A stretch of 35,992 nucleotides of DNA from Gammaproteobacteria bacterium (GTDB lineage: Bacteria > Pseudomonadota > Gammaproteobacteria > GCA-001735895): the NCBI GenBank assembly GCA_030595795.1, contig JAUVCH010000032.1, forward strand, positions 1 to 35,992. The letters run 5' to 3'. Under the pieces are notes generated by a model. That model did not search any database. It was not told the DNA's origin and worked only from the letters and a program-made list of their open reading frames with translations. The stretch's first letter is position 1; the number at the start of each line of letters is the position of its first letter. Below, in pieces: positions 25,868 through 33,817 of the stretch. Both the position numbers and the translations under genes were made by a program.

Positions 25868-26062
25868 TGTGGTAACTAATCACATTAACTTGTAATTCTA
25901 ACCGGTTGTAATCAATCAAAAAATGATTGAAATAGTAAATTTTAACTATTTTTATCAATCGGGGGGAAACTAACTAAATTGCATTAAGTAGGTGCTTAAA
26001 GTAATTGATTTTATATAAATTGCTGTGGATGAATTTGACTATAAGAAATGTCCAGCGCTTTA

Positions 26063-26084
26063 CTTATTTTAGGTTAAAAATAAG
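26063..26084 (-). terminator. Weak AT-rich hairpin downstream of iscX
   Basis: An 8-bp perfect stem (CTTATTTT / AAAATAAG) around the loop AGGTTA, about 28 bp after the iscX stop on the minus strand. It is almost all A-T, so its strength as a terminator is doubtful. Confidence 0.25.
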
Positions 26085-26111
26085 ATTTAGTAATTCCTCG
26101 CTTGCAGGCCA

Positions 26112-26312
26112 TCAATCCATTTCTTCGATCCAGGACATTTGTATAGCTTCGAGTATTTTTTCGTTAGAATGATCGGGCGCATCATCGAATTCATCGAGTT
26201 CACATATCCATCTATGTAAATCTGTAAAACGTATATATTTTGGATCAACATCGGGATGTTTTTCTAACAATTCTATCGCGATATCTAGCGTATCGATCCA
26301 TTTTAAGCTCAT
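26112..26312 (-). CDS. iscX: IscX (Fe-S cluster assembly accessory protein)
   Basis: Small acidic protein of 66 residues matching IscX/YfhJ: WIDTLDIAIELLEKHPDVDP, then IRFTDLHRWICEL and a closing ILEAIQMSWIEE. In E. coli IscX binds IscS and iron and tunes desulfurase activity. It is the last gene of the operon, 25 bp after fdx. Its IscS-docking acidic surface appears kept even though the operon has no iscU. Confidence 0.95.
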   Translation of the reverse strand: MSLKWIDTLDIAIELLEKHPDVDPKYIRFTDLHRWICELDEFDDAPDHSNEKILEAIQMSWIEEMD

Positions 26313-26337
26313 CTTTATATGCCCCTGCTTATTTTCA

Positions 26338-26676
26338 TTAATGGTTTTCGGATACCATGTTTATTGTATATTTCGGAATTTCAATAACCAGCGGTTCCTT
26401 ACCGACTATCGCCTGGCAACTTAATCGCGAATCCATATCCAGTCCCCATGCTTTATCAAGATAATCATCTTCGTCTTCATCTGACTCTTTTAGAGAATCA
26501 AAGCCTTCCCGAATATGAACATGACAGGTAGTACAGGCACAGGATTTCTCACAGGCGTGTTCAATTTCGATATCGCTGTTTAGTAGTGCATCGCACAAGC
26601 TAATACCCGGTTCTGCCTGTATGACAGTACCTTCAGGACAAATTTCTTCGTGCGGTAAAACGATGATTTCAGTCAT
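26338..26676 (-). CDS. fdx: [2Fe-2S] ferredoxin of the Isc system
   Basis: Adrenodoxin-type ferredoxin, 112 residues (E. coli 111), the electron donor for cluster assembly. All four cluster cysteines are present: HACEKSCACTTCH supplies three with the C-x5-C-x2-C spacing, and RLSCQA supplies the fourth. Segments such as EDDYLDKAWGL are nearly identical to E. coli Fdx. The ATG at 26676 shares a base with the hscA stop (TGATG); the in-frame TTG at 26679 is not needed. Confidence 0.96.
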   Translation of the reverse strand: MTEIIVLPHEEICPEGTVIQAEPGISLCDALLNSDIEIEHACEKSCACTTCHVHIREGFDSLKESDEDEDDYLDKAWGLDMDSRLSCQAIVGKEPLVIEIPKYTINMVSENH

Positions 26677-28550
26677 CAATTAATTTCAACCTCGTCTATT
26701 TGCTTGCCTTTTAGCGCCTGTTTGACACTAGCGTTCATTCGCCTGGCAACATAAGTTTCACTGGATTTTTCTATCGATTTAATCAGTCGCTTTAAAGTTT
26801 CGGTATCGGCAGTTTCGATTTCTCTTTCTAGCCTATCCCTTGCCTGTTTTATATCGTTGAACTCATCAGATGAGAGTATGGTTTCACCATCAGCAGCCAA
26901 CGCCGCATCGATCGCCTCGACAACGCGATGGGCTTCTACCTGTTGCTCTTTGAGCATTCTGGCAACAACATCGGTTTTAGCATTTTCCATTGAGGCTCGT
27001 AGCATGGTTTCGATTTCACTGTCGGTTAAGCCATAAGAAGGTTTAACGACTATTTCAGCCTTAACACCACTGGTTGTTTCTTCAGCATTCACCGACATCA
27101 ATCCATCGGCGTCAACCTGGTAAGTCACTCGAATGCGCGCAGCACCGGCCACCATCGGCGGAAAGCCACGCAAATCAAATCTAGCCAGTGATCGACAATC
27201 CGCAACTAATTCCCGCTCTCCCTGGAGTACGTGAACAGCCATCGATGTCTGGCCATCTTTAAATGTGGTAAATTCCTGAGCCCTGGCCACTGGGATAGCG
27301 GTATTTCGCGAAATTATTTTTTCGCTTAGCCCACCCATTGTTTCGATGCTCAGTGACAGGGGTAAGACATCGAGTAACAACATCGAGTCATCAGCCTTAT
27401 TACCGGCAAGAATATCAGCCTGGATTGCAGCACCTATCGCGACGACTTGATCTGGGTCCAGATCAGACATCGGCTGCCGATCGAAAAAATCACCCACCAT
27501 TTTAGATACCAGCGGCACCCGGGTTGAACCACCAACCATCACTACTTCGGTGATATCCGATTTGTCTAATTCGGCATCTCGAAGCACACGCCGACAGGGT
27601 GAAATAGTTTTTTTGATCAGAGGCCTTATCAATGCCTCTAGCTCGTGTCTCGATAATTGACCCTGCCAGCGATAATCTCCATTCTCTATCAAAATATCTG
27701 TAGATTCTTTATTTGTTAAGTTTTCCTTTACCTGTCGAGAAGCGATAATAATTTTACGAGACAGGAAGGCATCTACATTATCGAAGCCTGCTTCCGATAT
27801 AATCCATTCACCGATAGCATGGTCCATATCGTCACCGCCGAGCGCTGAATCACCCCCGGTGGCCAATACTTCAAAAACACCTTTATTAAGGCGCAATATC
27901 GAAATATCAAAAGTACCGCCGCCAAAGTCATAAACAGCGATAACGCCATCTTTCTTCTGATCAAGTCCATAGGCAACCGCCGCTGCAGTGGGTTCATTAA
28001 GCAGGCGAAAAACGTTTAAATCAGCTAGCCTGGCCGCATCACGGGTAGCCTGCCGCTGGGCATCATCAAAATAAGCAGGCACGGTGATTACGACACCGCT
28101 TAATTCACCACCCAGGCTTTCTTTAGCGCGGTTAGCGAGAACTTTAAGAATATCTGCAGACACTTCGACCGCGCTGAAATTGCCAGCAGATGTCTTTATC
28201 CGGGGGACTTTTGAATCAGAGTCTTCGACAAACTGGTAAGGCATATTGTCGCCCAGTTGCTTGATATCTTCGACGCCTCTGCCCATTAATCGTTTTATTG
28301 ACGAGAGCGTATTAAACGGGTCCGACGCCTCTAATACCTGTGCCTGGGCACCCACCAGTTTTAGCTCAGAGCCATAGTGCACTATTGAAGGTAACAGACC
28401 ATGTCCCTGGGCATCGGTAAGAATCTGGGCCTTTCCACTACGAACACTGGCAACCAGTGAATTGGTGGTGCCGAGGTCTATCCCAGCAGACAGTTTGTGT
28501 TGATGAGGCGCTGCGGACTGGCCAGGCTCGGCAATTTGTAAAAGTGACAT
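26676..28550 (-). CDS. hscA: Hsp70-type chaperone HscA
   Basis: Specialised Hsp70 of 624 residues (E. coli 616). ATPase phosphate loops are [13 protein letters not shown] (~residue 23) and [11 protein letters not shown] (~210), followed by [10 protein letters not shown] (~350) and a substrate-binding domain from ~400. HscA normally binds the LPPVK motif of IscU and drives cluster transfer with HscB. No IscU is encoded in this operon, so its client here is unexplained. An AGAGG ribosome-binding site lies 5 bp before the ATG. It starts 8 bp after hscB and overlaps fdx by one base. Confidence 0.96.
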   Translation of the reverse strand: MSLLQIAEPGQSAAPHQHKLSAGIDLGTTNSLVASVRSGKAQILTDAQGHGLLPSIVHYGSELKLVGAQAQVLEASDPFNTLSSIKRLMGRGVEDIKQLGDNMPYQFVEDSDSKVPRIKTSAGNFSAVEVSADILKVLANRAKESLGGELSGVVITVPAYFDDAQRQATRDAARLADLNVFRLLNEPTAAAVAYGLDQKKDGVIAVYDFGGGTFDISILRLNKGVFEVLATGGDSALGGDDMDHAIGEWIISEAGFDNVDAFLSRKIIIASRQVKENLTNKESTDILIENGDYRWQGQLSRHELEALIRPLIKKTISPCRRVLRDAELDKSDITEVVMVGGSTRVPLVSKMVGDFFDRQPMSDLDPDQVVAIGAAIQADILAGNKADDSMLLLDVLPLSLSIETMGGLSEKIISRNTAIPVARAQEFTTFKDGQTSMAVHVLQGERELVADCRSLARFDLRGFPPMVAGAARIRVTYQVDADGLMSVNAEETTSGVKAEIVVKPSYGLTDSEIETMLRASMENAKTDVVARMLKEQQVEAHRVVEAIDAALAADGETILSSDEFNDIKQARDRLEREIETADTETLKRLIKSIEKSSETYVARRMNASVKQALKGKQIDEVEIN

Positions 28551-28558
28551 TGAAACCT

Positions 28559-29098
28559 CTAAGCCAGTTCGTCTTCGAGATTGAACTGGAGTTCCATAAC
28601 CTGCTCCTGAATTCGATAAATAAATTGCATTTTACGACTAATCAGACGGGCAGCCTCGTATTGTTCTGCTGTTAATTCAGCGACGAACTCATCAGCGAAT
28701 TGTTGCGCTCTTGATTTGAGTTTATCGGCAATTTCATCGCAGCAGGAGATGGGATCTTCACTATCACGACATTCGTCGAGTTGTTCGCGTAATTCAAGCT
28801 GTTCCATTAAAAATGCCGTATCTGAAGTTGTTTCTGTTTCATCATTCAATTCGAGACCATTGATCTCAAGTAGATAGCGAGCTCTTTTTACAGGGTTTAG
28901 CAGCGTCTGGTACGCCTCGTTAACATGCGATGCCTGCTGCACTGAAAGACGCTTATCCTGATCACTGGCATTGACGAATAGATCGGGATGAAATCTAGCC
29001 TGGAGAGCCTGTTGCTTGGCCTTCAGAGTATTTTTATCGACATGGAAATCGACAGGAATGCCGAATAGTTGAAAATAATTTTGTTTGAAATCCAGCAT
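28559..29098 (-). CDS. hscB: J-domain co-chaperone HscB
   Basis: J-protein partner of HscA, 179 residues from the ATG at 29098 ([13 protein letters not shown]). The J domain has the HPD motif in RFHPDLF, then [23 protein letters not shown]. The three-helix C-terminal domain begins [17 protein letters not shown], the region that contacts IscU in E. coli and is well conserved here. ATG 29104 is an alternative start. A longer frame reaching 29158 would overlap iscA and does not match the family. Confidence 0.94.
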   Translation of the reverse strand: MLDFKQNYFQLFGIPVDFHVDKNTLKAKQQALQARFHPDLFVNASDQDKRLSVQQASHVNEAYQTLLNPVKRARYLLEINGLELNDETETTSDTAFLMEQLELREQLDECRDSEDPISCCDEIADKLKSRAQQFADEFVAELTAEQYEAARLISRKMQFIYRIQEQVMELQFNLEDELA

Positions 29099-29127
29099 TA
29101 GCATTAGTTTCGACCATAAAAAACGGT

Positions 29128-29451
29128 TTAAACGGTGAAACTTTCTCCACAACCACATTCATCTTTGGCATTAGGATTGCTGAATTTAAAACCTTCATTG
29201 AGCCCTTCTTTGCCAAAATCCACTTCTGTACCATCCAGGAAAAGCAGGCTCTTCTGATCGATGACTACTTTAACGCCCTTGCTTTCAAAGACTTCATCGT
29301 CACTTTGGACTTCGTCTACAAACTCTATAACGTATGCCATACCTGAGCAACCCGTCGTCTTAACACCGAGCCTTAAACCAATACCCTTCCCACGGTTGGC
29401 GAGAAAGCTTTCTACCCTGTTTGCGGCGATATCTGTCAATTGAATAGTCAT
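29128..29451 (-). CDS. iscA: A-type Fe-S carrier IscA
   Basis: A-type carrier of 107 residues that accepts or transfers Fe-S clusters. The three conserved cysteines are present: [11 protein letters not shown] (~residue 35) and DECGCGESF (~99 and 101). It follows iscS after just 10 bp, where other gammaproteobacteria have iscU. A GAGA ribosome-binding site precedes the ATG. Phylogeny would be needed to separate it from ErpA, but its operon position supports IscA. Confidence 0.93.
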   Translation of the reverse strand: MTIQLTDIAANRVESFLANRGKGIGLRLGVKTTGCSGMAYVIEFVDEVQSDDEVFESKGVKVVIDQKSLLFLDGTEVDFGKEGLNEGFKFSNPNAKDECGCGESFTV

Positions 29452-29461
29452 AACAATCTCT

Positions 29462-30610
29462 CTAAATTGCTGCCTGGCGCATAATGGCCGGCAGTTTGTT
29501 AATTAATGTTTCCAGTCTGTTTACCAGGGCATTGACTTCCTGGACATTATTACCCGTACCCAGGCTCACACGAATCGAATTTAGTGCCAGTTGATTATCG
29601 ACACCCATGGCTTCTAGCACGTGGCTCGCACGCGTCACTTCACTATGGCAAGCTGATCCACTGGAAAGTGCAAACCCTGCCTTATCGAGTTCCATGAGTA
29701 AAGTCTCTCCATGGTAATAAGGAATTGAAAAATAAGTCGTATTAGGCAACCGATTTACAGTATCACCAAAAATTACCACCCCAGGTATAGCGGATAACTT
29801 CAATTCGAGAACCGACCTTAATTGTTCTAAATGGTGGCTTTTATTGCTTATTTCAAGAGCGGCTAGCTGAGCAGCTCTACCCATTCCGACAATCATCGCA
29901 ACATTTTCTGTGCCGGCGCGTCGATATTTTTCCTGAGCGCCACCACTAATTAACGCGCGCTTTGGCTTTTTTCTGACTACAAGCGCACCTATACCCTGTG
30001 GCCCTTGTAATTTATGCGCGGCGAGCGATATAGCATCGACACCTAATGCCTTTATATCAACCGGTAACTTGCCTACCATCTGAATCACGTCACTATGCTT
30101 TAAACAGGTTTCATCCGAAACCAGGTCAGCCAAAGCTTTAACCGGCTGTAACACACCTGTTTCATTATTAGCCAGCATCACAGAAAGTAATTTTGGCGAG
30201 TGCTGTTGTAATATTATCTGCGCCTCGGCCATATCAATCTGGCCTTTTGAATTAACTGGCAAGCGGATTACTTTTTGTCCCAATTGTTCGAGTTGTTTCA
30301 ACGGCTCTATAATACTGGGGTGCTCGATTTGAGAGCTAATAATCGGTCGTGGATCATCGAAATCTATGAAACCTTTCAATGCAAGGTTATTCGCCTCAGA
30401 CCCACCGGAGGTGAAAATTACCGACTCTGGAGTAGTATTTAGTAGTTCGGCAACCTGTGCCCGTGCAGTTTCGACTGCCGAACGAGCGAGTCGGCCTGCA
30501 CTGTGCAAACTCGAAGCATTGGCAACGGGATTACGTAAATAAGGCATCATCGCTTCGAGTACTTCCGGGTGAAGCGGTGAGGTCGCATTATGGTCAAAAT
30601 AGACTGACAT
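29462..30610 (-). CDS. iscS: Cysteine desulfurase, NifS/IscS-like, short C-terminus
   Basis: PLP enzyme of 382 residues that extracts sulfur from cysteine as an enzyme persulfide. The N-terminus [19 protein letters not shown] resembles NifS-type more than E. coli IscS. The PLP lysine is in [15 protein letters not shown] (~residue 196), and the sulfur-carrying Cys is in [21 protein letters not shown] (~318). The protein ends about 15 residues sooner after the SLG motif than E. coli IscS (404 residues), so the tail with WEMYK and DLNSIEW, reported to be needed for IscU docking, is missing. It lies between iscR and iscA. NifS would be an alternative name, but the operon is isc-type and no nif genes are seen. 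Confidence 0.9.
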   Translation of the reverse strand: MSVYFDHNATSPLHPEVLEAMMPYLRNPVANASSLHSAGRLARSAVETARAQVAELLNTTPESVIFTSGGSEANNLALKGFIDFDDPRPIISSQIEHPSIIEPLKQLEQLGQKVIRLPVNSKGQIDMAEAQIILQQHSPKLLSVMLANNETGVLQPVKALADLVSDETCLKHSDVIQMVGKLPVDIKALGVDAISLAAHKLQGPQGIGALVVRKKPKRALISGGAQEKYRRAGTENVAMIVGMGRAAQLAALEISNKSHHLEQLRSVLELKLSAIPGVVIFGDTVNRLPNTTYFSIPYYHGETLLMELDKAGFALSSGSACHSEVTRASHVLEAMGVDNQLALNSIRVSLGTGNNVQEVNALVNRLETLINKLPAIMRQAAI

Positions 30611-30620
30611 CGTGATCTTA

Positions 30621-31076
30621 CTATAAGTTTTCAGCTATTTGACGTAAATCATGGTCGCGCGATAGTGATTGTACTTCTTCATTTTCCATCATATCGGCGA
30701 GTGATATAGTCGTGAGATAATCCTGTATTTGCTCGCTTAACTCTTCCCATAATTGTTCAGTTAAGCAAGGTTCGAAATTGGTGGCACCTTCCAGCACATC
30801 TTTATTGGTAACCCGCATTTCTTCGTCGACGGCTGCAATTATATCTGCAATACAGACATTTTCTGGCACATCACCAAGATTATAACCACCACCGGGACCG
30901 CGAGTACTGGTCACCAGTTTATTACGCCGCATTTTTGCAAACAATTGCTCGAGATAGGACAGAGATATACCCTGACGCTGCGAAATATCGCCAAGAGAAA
31001 CCGGCCCATGCTCCGAGTGCATGACTAAATCGAGTAATGATGTGACCGCATAACGGCTTTTGGTAGATAAACGCAT
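30621..31076 (-). CDS. iscR: IscR-like Rrf2 regulator lacking three of four cluster ligands
   Basis: Rrf2-family regulator of 151 residues from ATG 31076 (MRLSTKSRYAV); a TTG at 31085 is unlikely. The winged helix-turn-helix is intact, including Glu43 in SYLEQLF, which E. coli IscR uses to discriminate DNA sites, and the wing RGPGGGYNL. In the cluster-binding segment the E. coli ligands Cys92, Cys98, Cys104 and His107 correspond, with no gaps, to Lys92, Ala98, Cys104 and Glu107. A conventional [2Fe-2S] site therefore cannot form. The rest of the C-terminal helix is typical (CLTEQLWEELSEQI). It is the first gene of the operon and probably autoregulatory. Confidence 0.93.
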   Translation of the reverse strand: MRLSTKSRYAVTSLLDLVMHSEHGPVSLGDISQRQGISLSYLEQLFAKMRRNKLVTSTRGPGGGYNLGDVPENVCIADIIAAVDEEMRVTNKDVLEGATNFEPCLTEQLWEELSEQIQDYLTTISLADMMENEEVQSLSRDHDLRQIAENL

Positions 31077-31106
31077 AAAAGTCAATTTATGTCAGTAAGT
31101 GTTCGA

Positions 31107-31138
31107 AGTATACAATCCTGACTAAAATGGTCAACTAT
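31107..31138 (-). promoter_or_regulatory. iscR promoter overlapped by a Type 1 IscR binding site
   Basis: On the minus strand, -35 TTGACC (31129-31134) and -10 TATACT (31107-31112) are separated by 16 bp. The 24-bp stretch 31115-31138 reads ATAGTTGACC, four A/T bases, then AGTCAGGAT. This fits the Type 1 IscR motif (ATASYYGACTRWWWYAGTCRRSTAT) closely and covers the -35, as at the E. coli iscR promoter. In E. coli this site class needs cluster-loaded IscR. Confidence 0.78.
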
Positions 31139-31192
31139 TAAGAAGTGGGTATAGCTGGTATTTTTCCATTCATTTTTTTATCAAGCTTATAA

Positions 31193-32533
31193 TCAATCAG
31201 TCTCACCTATCGTTAAGTCTTCCATCGAAGGCAAACGAACTAAAACAGACACTCCCTCGCCCGCTTTTGATTCAATTTCTAAATAACCATTATGGGCTTC
31301 AGCGACTAACTTACAAAGATATAAGCCCAGGCCATAGCCACCTGTTTTTCTTAATCTTGCGCTGTCGGTGCGATAAAAAGGCTCAGTAATATGTTTGAGT
31401 TCGTCGGCGTTAATTCCTGGCCCCTTGTCTAATATGCAAAAATGCACCTCTTTTTCGACCGTCTGAAGAGTGACTTTGACCGCTTCACCACTGTTCTGTG
31501 AGTATCGACAGGCATTGCCAATTAAGTTTTTGAGCAATAATCGGATTCGTACTTCATCGAATTTGACCATTGTCGGAGCCAGGCTCCTGTCGATTTTACA
31601 GTCTGAAAAATAGCGCATAATCACGTCATCGGCTACTTCGGCCAGATCAAATAGTGAACGATTGAGAATCGCATGCTTTGTGTTTAATCTTTCAGATTCG
31701 AGTAAACCAGAAACCAGCGCTTCCATTTCCTGAAGGTCGCTAATCAATGGTTCTTGCATCCTGTTATCTTCCACTAACTCGAGGTTAATTCGCATACGAG
31801 TCATAGGCGATCGAAGTTCATGACTAATGGCGAGCAATAATCCGGCTTTACTCTCCAGCATCGACTTTATTTCAATCGCCATTTGGTTAATTCCATTAGC
31901 GAGTTGAGTTAGTTCACCCCTGCCCTGTATTTTAATGGGATCGCTAAGCTGGCCAGAACCAATTTTCTTCAAATGGCTTGAGATAACGGTTAGCGGCTGA
32001 AATTGTCGGCGGATACCGAGGTATAGCAATGCCAGGATCCCTGCTAACATTAGAAACAATATCCAGTGTCGAAAGCCAGATTCACTCCGAAAGCTGCTTT
32101 CTACAGCAAACAGGTAGCGATAATCCTGATTTTCTACTAATAGTAAATGTTTATCGTGCCGACGACTGATTTGGTACATTTGATAGGGATTAGGAGCCGT
32201 CCTTAAGTCGTACTGATCTATGACCAACAAACTCCTCGTCGAAGACCAGATTAAATCAGGGCCTTCTATGCGGAGCTCAAATGGCAAGCGATTAGCTAAT
32301 GCCTGTGCTTTTTGGATATCGGGCGGGGTTCCTATATCGCTGACCAGATATTGAATATATTGCGACAGGTTTGGTAACACCTCATTGTCGAAGCGAGGTT
32401 TAATGCGACTCGCGAAATTCCAACTGAGTATCATAGCAATCGCCAGCGCCGATACTACAAAATACAGGAGTATTTTAAATACCAGGCTTTGGTACTTATC
32501 ACTCAGATAAGTTCGTAATCGACTTAACATCAT
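31193..32533 (-). CDS. CpxA/RstB-like sensor histidine kinase
   Basis: Inner-membrane kinase of 446 residues. TM1 is at ~18-40, a periplasmic sensor region at ~41-158, TM2 at ~160-178, and a HAMP linker at ~180-232. The His box is AISHELRSPMTRMR (~240), with the ATPase N box LKNLIGNACRYS, G1 DKGPGIN and G2 GGYGLGLYLCK. The SHELRSPMTR box is the CpxA/RstB type. Its ATG overlaps the regulator stop (ATGATGA), so the pair is translationally coupled. Probable role: envelope-stress sensing, inferred from the Spy-like neighbour. It ends 117 bp upstream of iscR on the same strand. Confidence 0.88.
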   Translation of the reverse strand: MMLSRLRTYLSDKYQSLVFKILLYFVVSALAIAMILSWNFASRIKPRFDNEVLPNLSQYIQYLVSDIGTPPDIQKAQALANRLPFELRIEGPDLIWSSTRSLLVIDQYDLRTAPNPYQMYQISRRHDKHLLLVENQDYRYLFAVESSFRSESGFRHWILFLMLAGILALLYLGIRRQFQPLTVISSHLKKIGSGQLSDPIKIQGRGELTQLANGINQMAIEIKSMLESKAGLLLAISHELRSPMTRMRINLELVEDNRMQEPLISDLQEMEALVSGLLESERLNTKHAILNRSLFDLAEVADDVIMRYFSDCKIDRSLAPTMVKFDEVRIRLLLKNLIGNACRYSQNSGEAVKVTLQTVEKEVHFCILDKGPGINADELKHITEPFYRTDSARLRKTGGYGLGLYLCKLVAEAHNGYLEIESKAGEGVSVLVRLPSMEDLTIGETD

Positions 32534-33198
32534 CTTACGACAAACTGGTAGCCTGAGCCGCGAACCGTTCTAATTAACTCGGCCCGTTCGAGCTTTTGCC
32601 GCAATCGGCTGACTAAAACATCGATTGCTCGACTATATATATCGGCGTCTATGCCTCTTAGTTCATGCATGATTTCGTCGCGACTGAAAACTTTATCCTG
32701 GTTCCGGATTAACAGAGTCAATAATGCCAGTTCGTTGGATGTGATATTCAAGGTTCTGCCATCTTTCTCAACCAGTTTTCTGTTCAAATCGACAGTCAAA
32801 TTGCCGACCTGGTAAATATCAGCCTGGCGAGACTCGATACTGCGCTTTAATACATTTTGTATGCGGGCAACCAGTTCTCGAGGTTCGAAAGGTTTAGGCA
32901 GGTAATCATCGGCACCCATTTCAAGTCCAACCACGCGGTCCATAACATCGCCTCGACCGGTTAACATGATTATTGGTATATCACTAAACTGTCGGATTCT
33001 CCGGCAGGTTTCGAAGCCATCAATTTGTGGCAGCATCACGTCGAGGATAACCAGGTCAAAAGCTTCCTGGTTTAAGCGAGCAATAGCATCGAGAGGATTA
33101 GTTTCACTATCAAGTGTGAATTCGAAACGAGACAGGTATAGCTGTAACGGCTCAGCCAGCTTTTCGTCATCGTCGATAATTAATAACTTTCTATTCAT
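32530..33198 (-). CDS. CpxR-like OmpR-family response regulator
   Basis: 222-residue transcription factor. The receiver has the acidic pair in IIDDDEK, the phospho-Asp in LDVMLPQIDGFE (~residue 54), Thr in LTGRGD and Lys in LPKPFEPREL (~105). The winged-helix effector is at ~128-222 (YSRAIDVLVSRLRQKL, then RTVRGSGYQF). The closest named family is CpxR. It is coupled to the kinase gene downstream and lies directly after the terminator of the Spy-like gene, so read-through or a promoter within that terminator region must supply its transcript. Confidence 0.9.
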   Translation of the reverse strand: MNRKLLIIDDDEKLAEPLQLYLSRFEFTLDSETNPLDAIARLNQEAFDLVILDVMLPQIDGFETCRRIRQFSDIPIIMLTGRGDVMDRVVGLEMGADDYLPKPFEPRELVARIQNVLKRSIESRQADIYQVGNLTVDLNRKLVEKDGRTLNITSNELALLTLLIRNQDKVFSRDEIMHELRGIDADIYSRAIDVLVSRLRQKLERAELIRTVRGSGYQFVVR

Positions 33199-33215
33199 GC
33201 GACCTTAAGTTTATC

Positions 33216-33248
33216 AAAAAACACCACCCCTGTTAGTGGGGTGGTGTT
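33216..33248 (-). terminator. Rho-independent terminator between the Spy-like gene and the response regulator
   Basis: An 11-bp GC-rich perfect stem (33220-33230 with 33238-33248, arm AACACCACCCC) with a 7-base loop, followed on the minus strand by a six-T run. It sits between the Spy-like gene and the regulator gene on the same strand and may attenuate read-through. Confidence 0.85.
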
Positions 33249-33268
33249 CGCTTGAATTACAGCTGGTT

Positions 33269-33718
33269 TTAGTGCTCTTGCTTATGCTGCATTCGATCAG
33301 TTATGAATGATTGCAGCTCAGATTTTTGCTCCGCGTTCAGGGAATCAAGGAACAAGGCTAAAGAGGCAATAGCTATCGGTGCCTTTTCGTTAATTTTCTG
33401 AGTCTTATCCTGAATCATTTCCAGCGCGCCGGCCTGATTAAAAACTGGTTCAGCCAACAGTTGTTGAACTTGACTCATATGTGCCTGTCGACTTTCCCTG
33501 ATTTCGTTCATCATACCTGTCATATTTTTTGCCAGAATGCGGAAGTTTCGTTTTTGAGATTCATCGAGATCGAGCTTATTAGAGACTCGGTCTGTAACAA
33601 ATTCGGCTTTTTCTTCAAGACTCATATTCCAGTGATTATGCGCGCCATAGGCGAATACACCGCCACTAAAACCGAGTACCAGAAGACCTGTGATAACAAT
33701 TTTGGTTGATTTTTTCAT
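33269..33718 (-). CDS. Spy/CpxP-like periplasmic stress protein
   Basis: 149-residue exported protein. The signal peptide MKKSTKIVITGLLVLGFSGG ends in VFA with cleavage near residue 23. The mature helical protein carries two LTxxQ-like motifs, LDLDESQKRNF (~50) and LNAEQKSELQSF (~130), as in Spy and CpxP, which act as periplasmic chaperone or two-component inhibitor. The start at 33718 is preferred over ATG 33730 because GGAAC precedes it and it gives a clean signal peptide. It is adjacent to a CpxR/CpxA-like pair, which suggests feedback control as in the Cpx system. Confidence 0.84.
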   Translation of the reverse strand: MKKSTKIVITGLLVLGFSGGVFAYGAHNHWNMSLEEKAEFVTDRVSNKLDLDESQKRNFRILAKNMTGMMNEIRESRQAHMSQVQQLLAEPVFNQAGALEMIQDKTQKINEKAPIAIASLALFLDSLNAEQKSELQSFITDRMQHKQEH

Positions 33719-33791
33719 AGCTTGTTCCATTTATGTGATTGATGACGGAAACAAGTCTACTGGTCGACTCTATTTAAAGCTTTGCAGGAGA

Positions 33792-33816
33792 GTAACAAAC
33801 TGTAACGTTTTGTAAC
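33792..33816. promoter_or_regulatory. Triple GTAAC direct repeat, probable CpxR-like operator
   Basis: GTAAC occurs at 33792, 33802 and 33812 with exactly 5-bp gaps (10-bp period). This closely resembles the CpxR box GTAAA-N5-GTAAA but with three units. It is about 75-100 bp upstream of the Spy-like start, and a possible -10 (TAAATA on the minus strand, 33771-33776) follows it. It ends one base before the trmJ stop codon. Confidence 0.65.
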
Positions 33817-33817
33817 C

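Larger units (their letters stand above)
25662..26111. other. 450-bp AT-rich intergenic region between rpfF and iscX
   Basis: The only gene-free stretch longer than 300 bp. It holds the long rpfF leader and promoter region: a candidate minus-strand -10 TATTAT at 25784-25789 and the CRP/Clp palindrome at 25844-25867. Other elements are a TTGTAAT direct repeat (about 25890 and 25906), a TCAATCA / TGATTGA inverted repeat at 25912-25930, an AAATAGT / ACTATTT inverted repeat at 25930-25951, and an AT-only hairpin near iscX (26063-26084). A 62-codon minus-strand frame at 25770-25958 lacks a ribosome-binding site and family features and is not called as a gene. Confidence 0.6.

Noticed and set aside
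25770..25958. 62-codon minus-strand frame in the rpfF-iscX gap
   Set aside because: It overlaps the CRP/Clp palindrome, has no ribosome-binding site, and its Tyr/Asn/Ile-rich sequence looks like translated AT-rich spacer.
29034..29234. Possible hidden small iscU-like gene around the iscA/hscB junction
   Set aside because: The frame is an out-of-frame shadow of iscA and hscB; it has no IscU cysteines and no LPPVK motif.
29462..30610. Calling the desulfurase a nitrogenase NifS
   Set aside because: The sequence is NifS-like in places, but it sits in an isc operon and there are no nif genes in the window.
31139..31192. Terminator between the kinase gene and iscR
   Set aside because: A HindIII-like near-palindrome and an A-run are present, but there is no loop, so it is not a credible rho-independent terminator.
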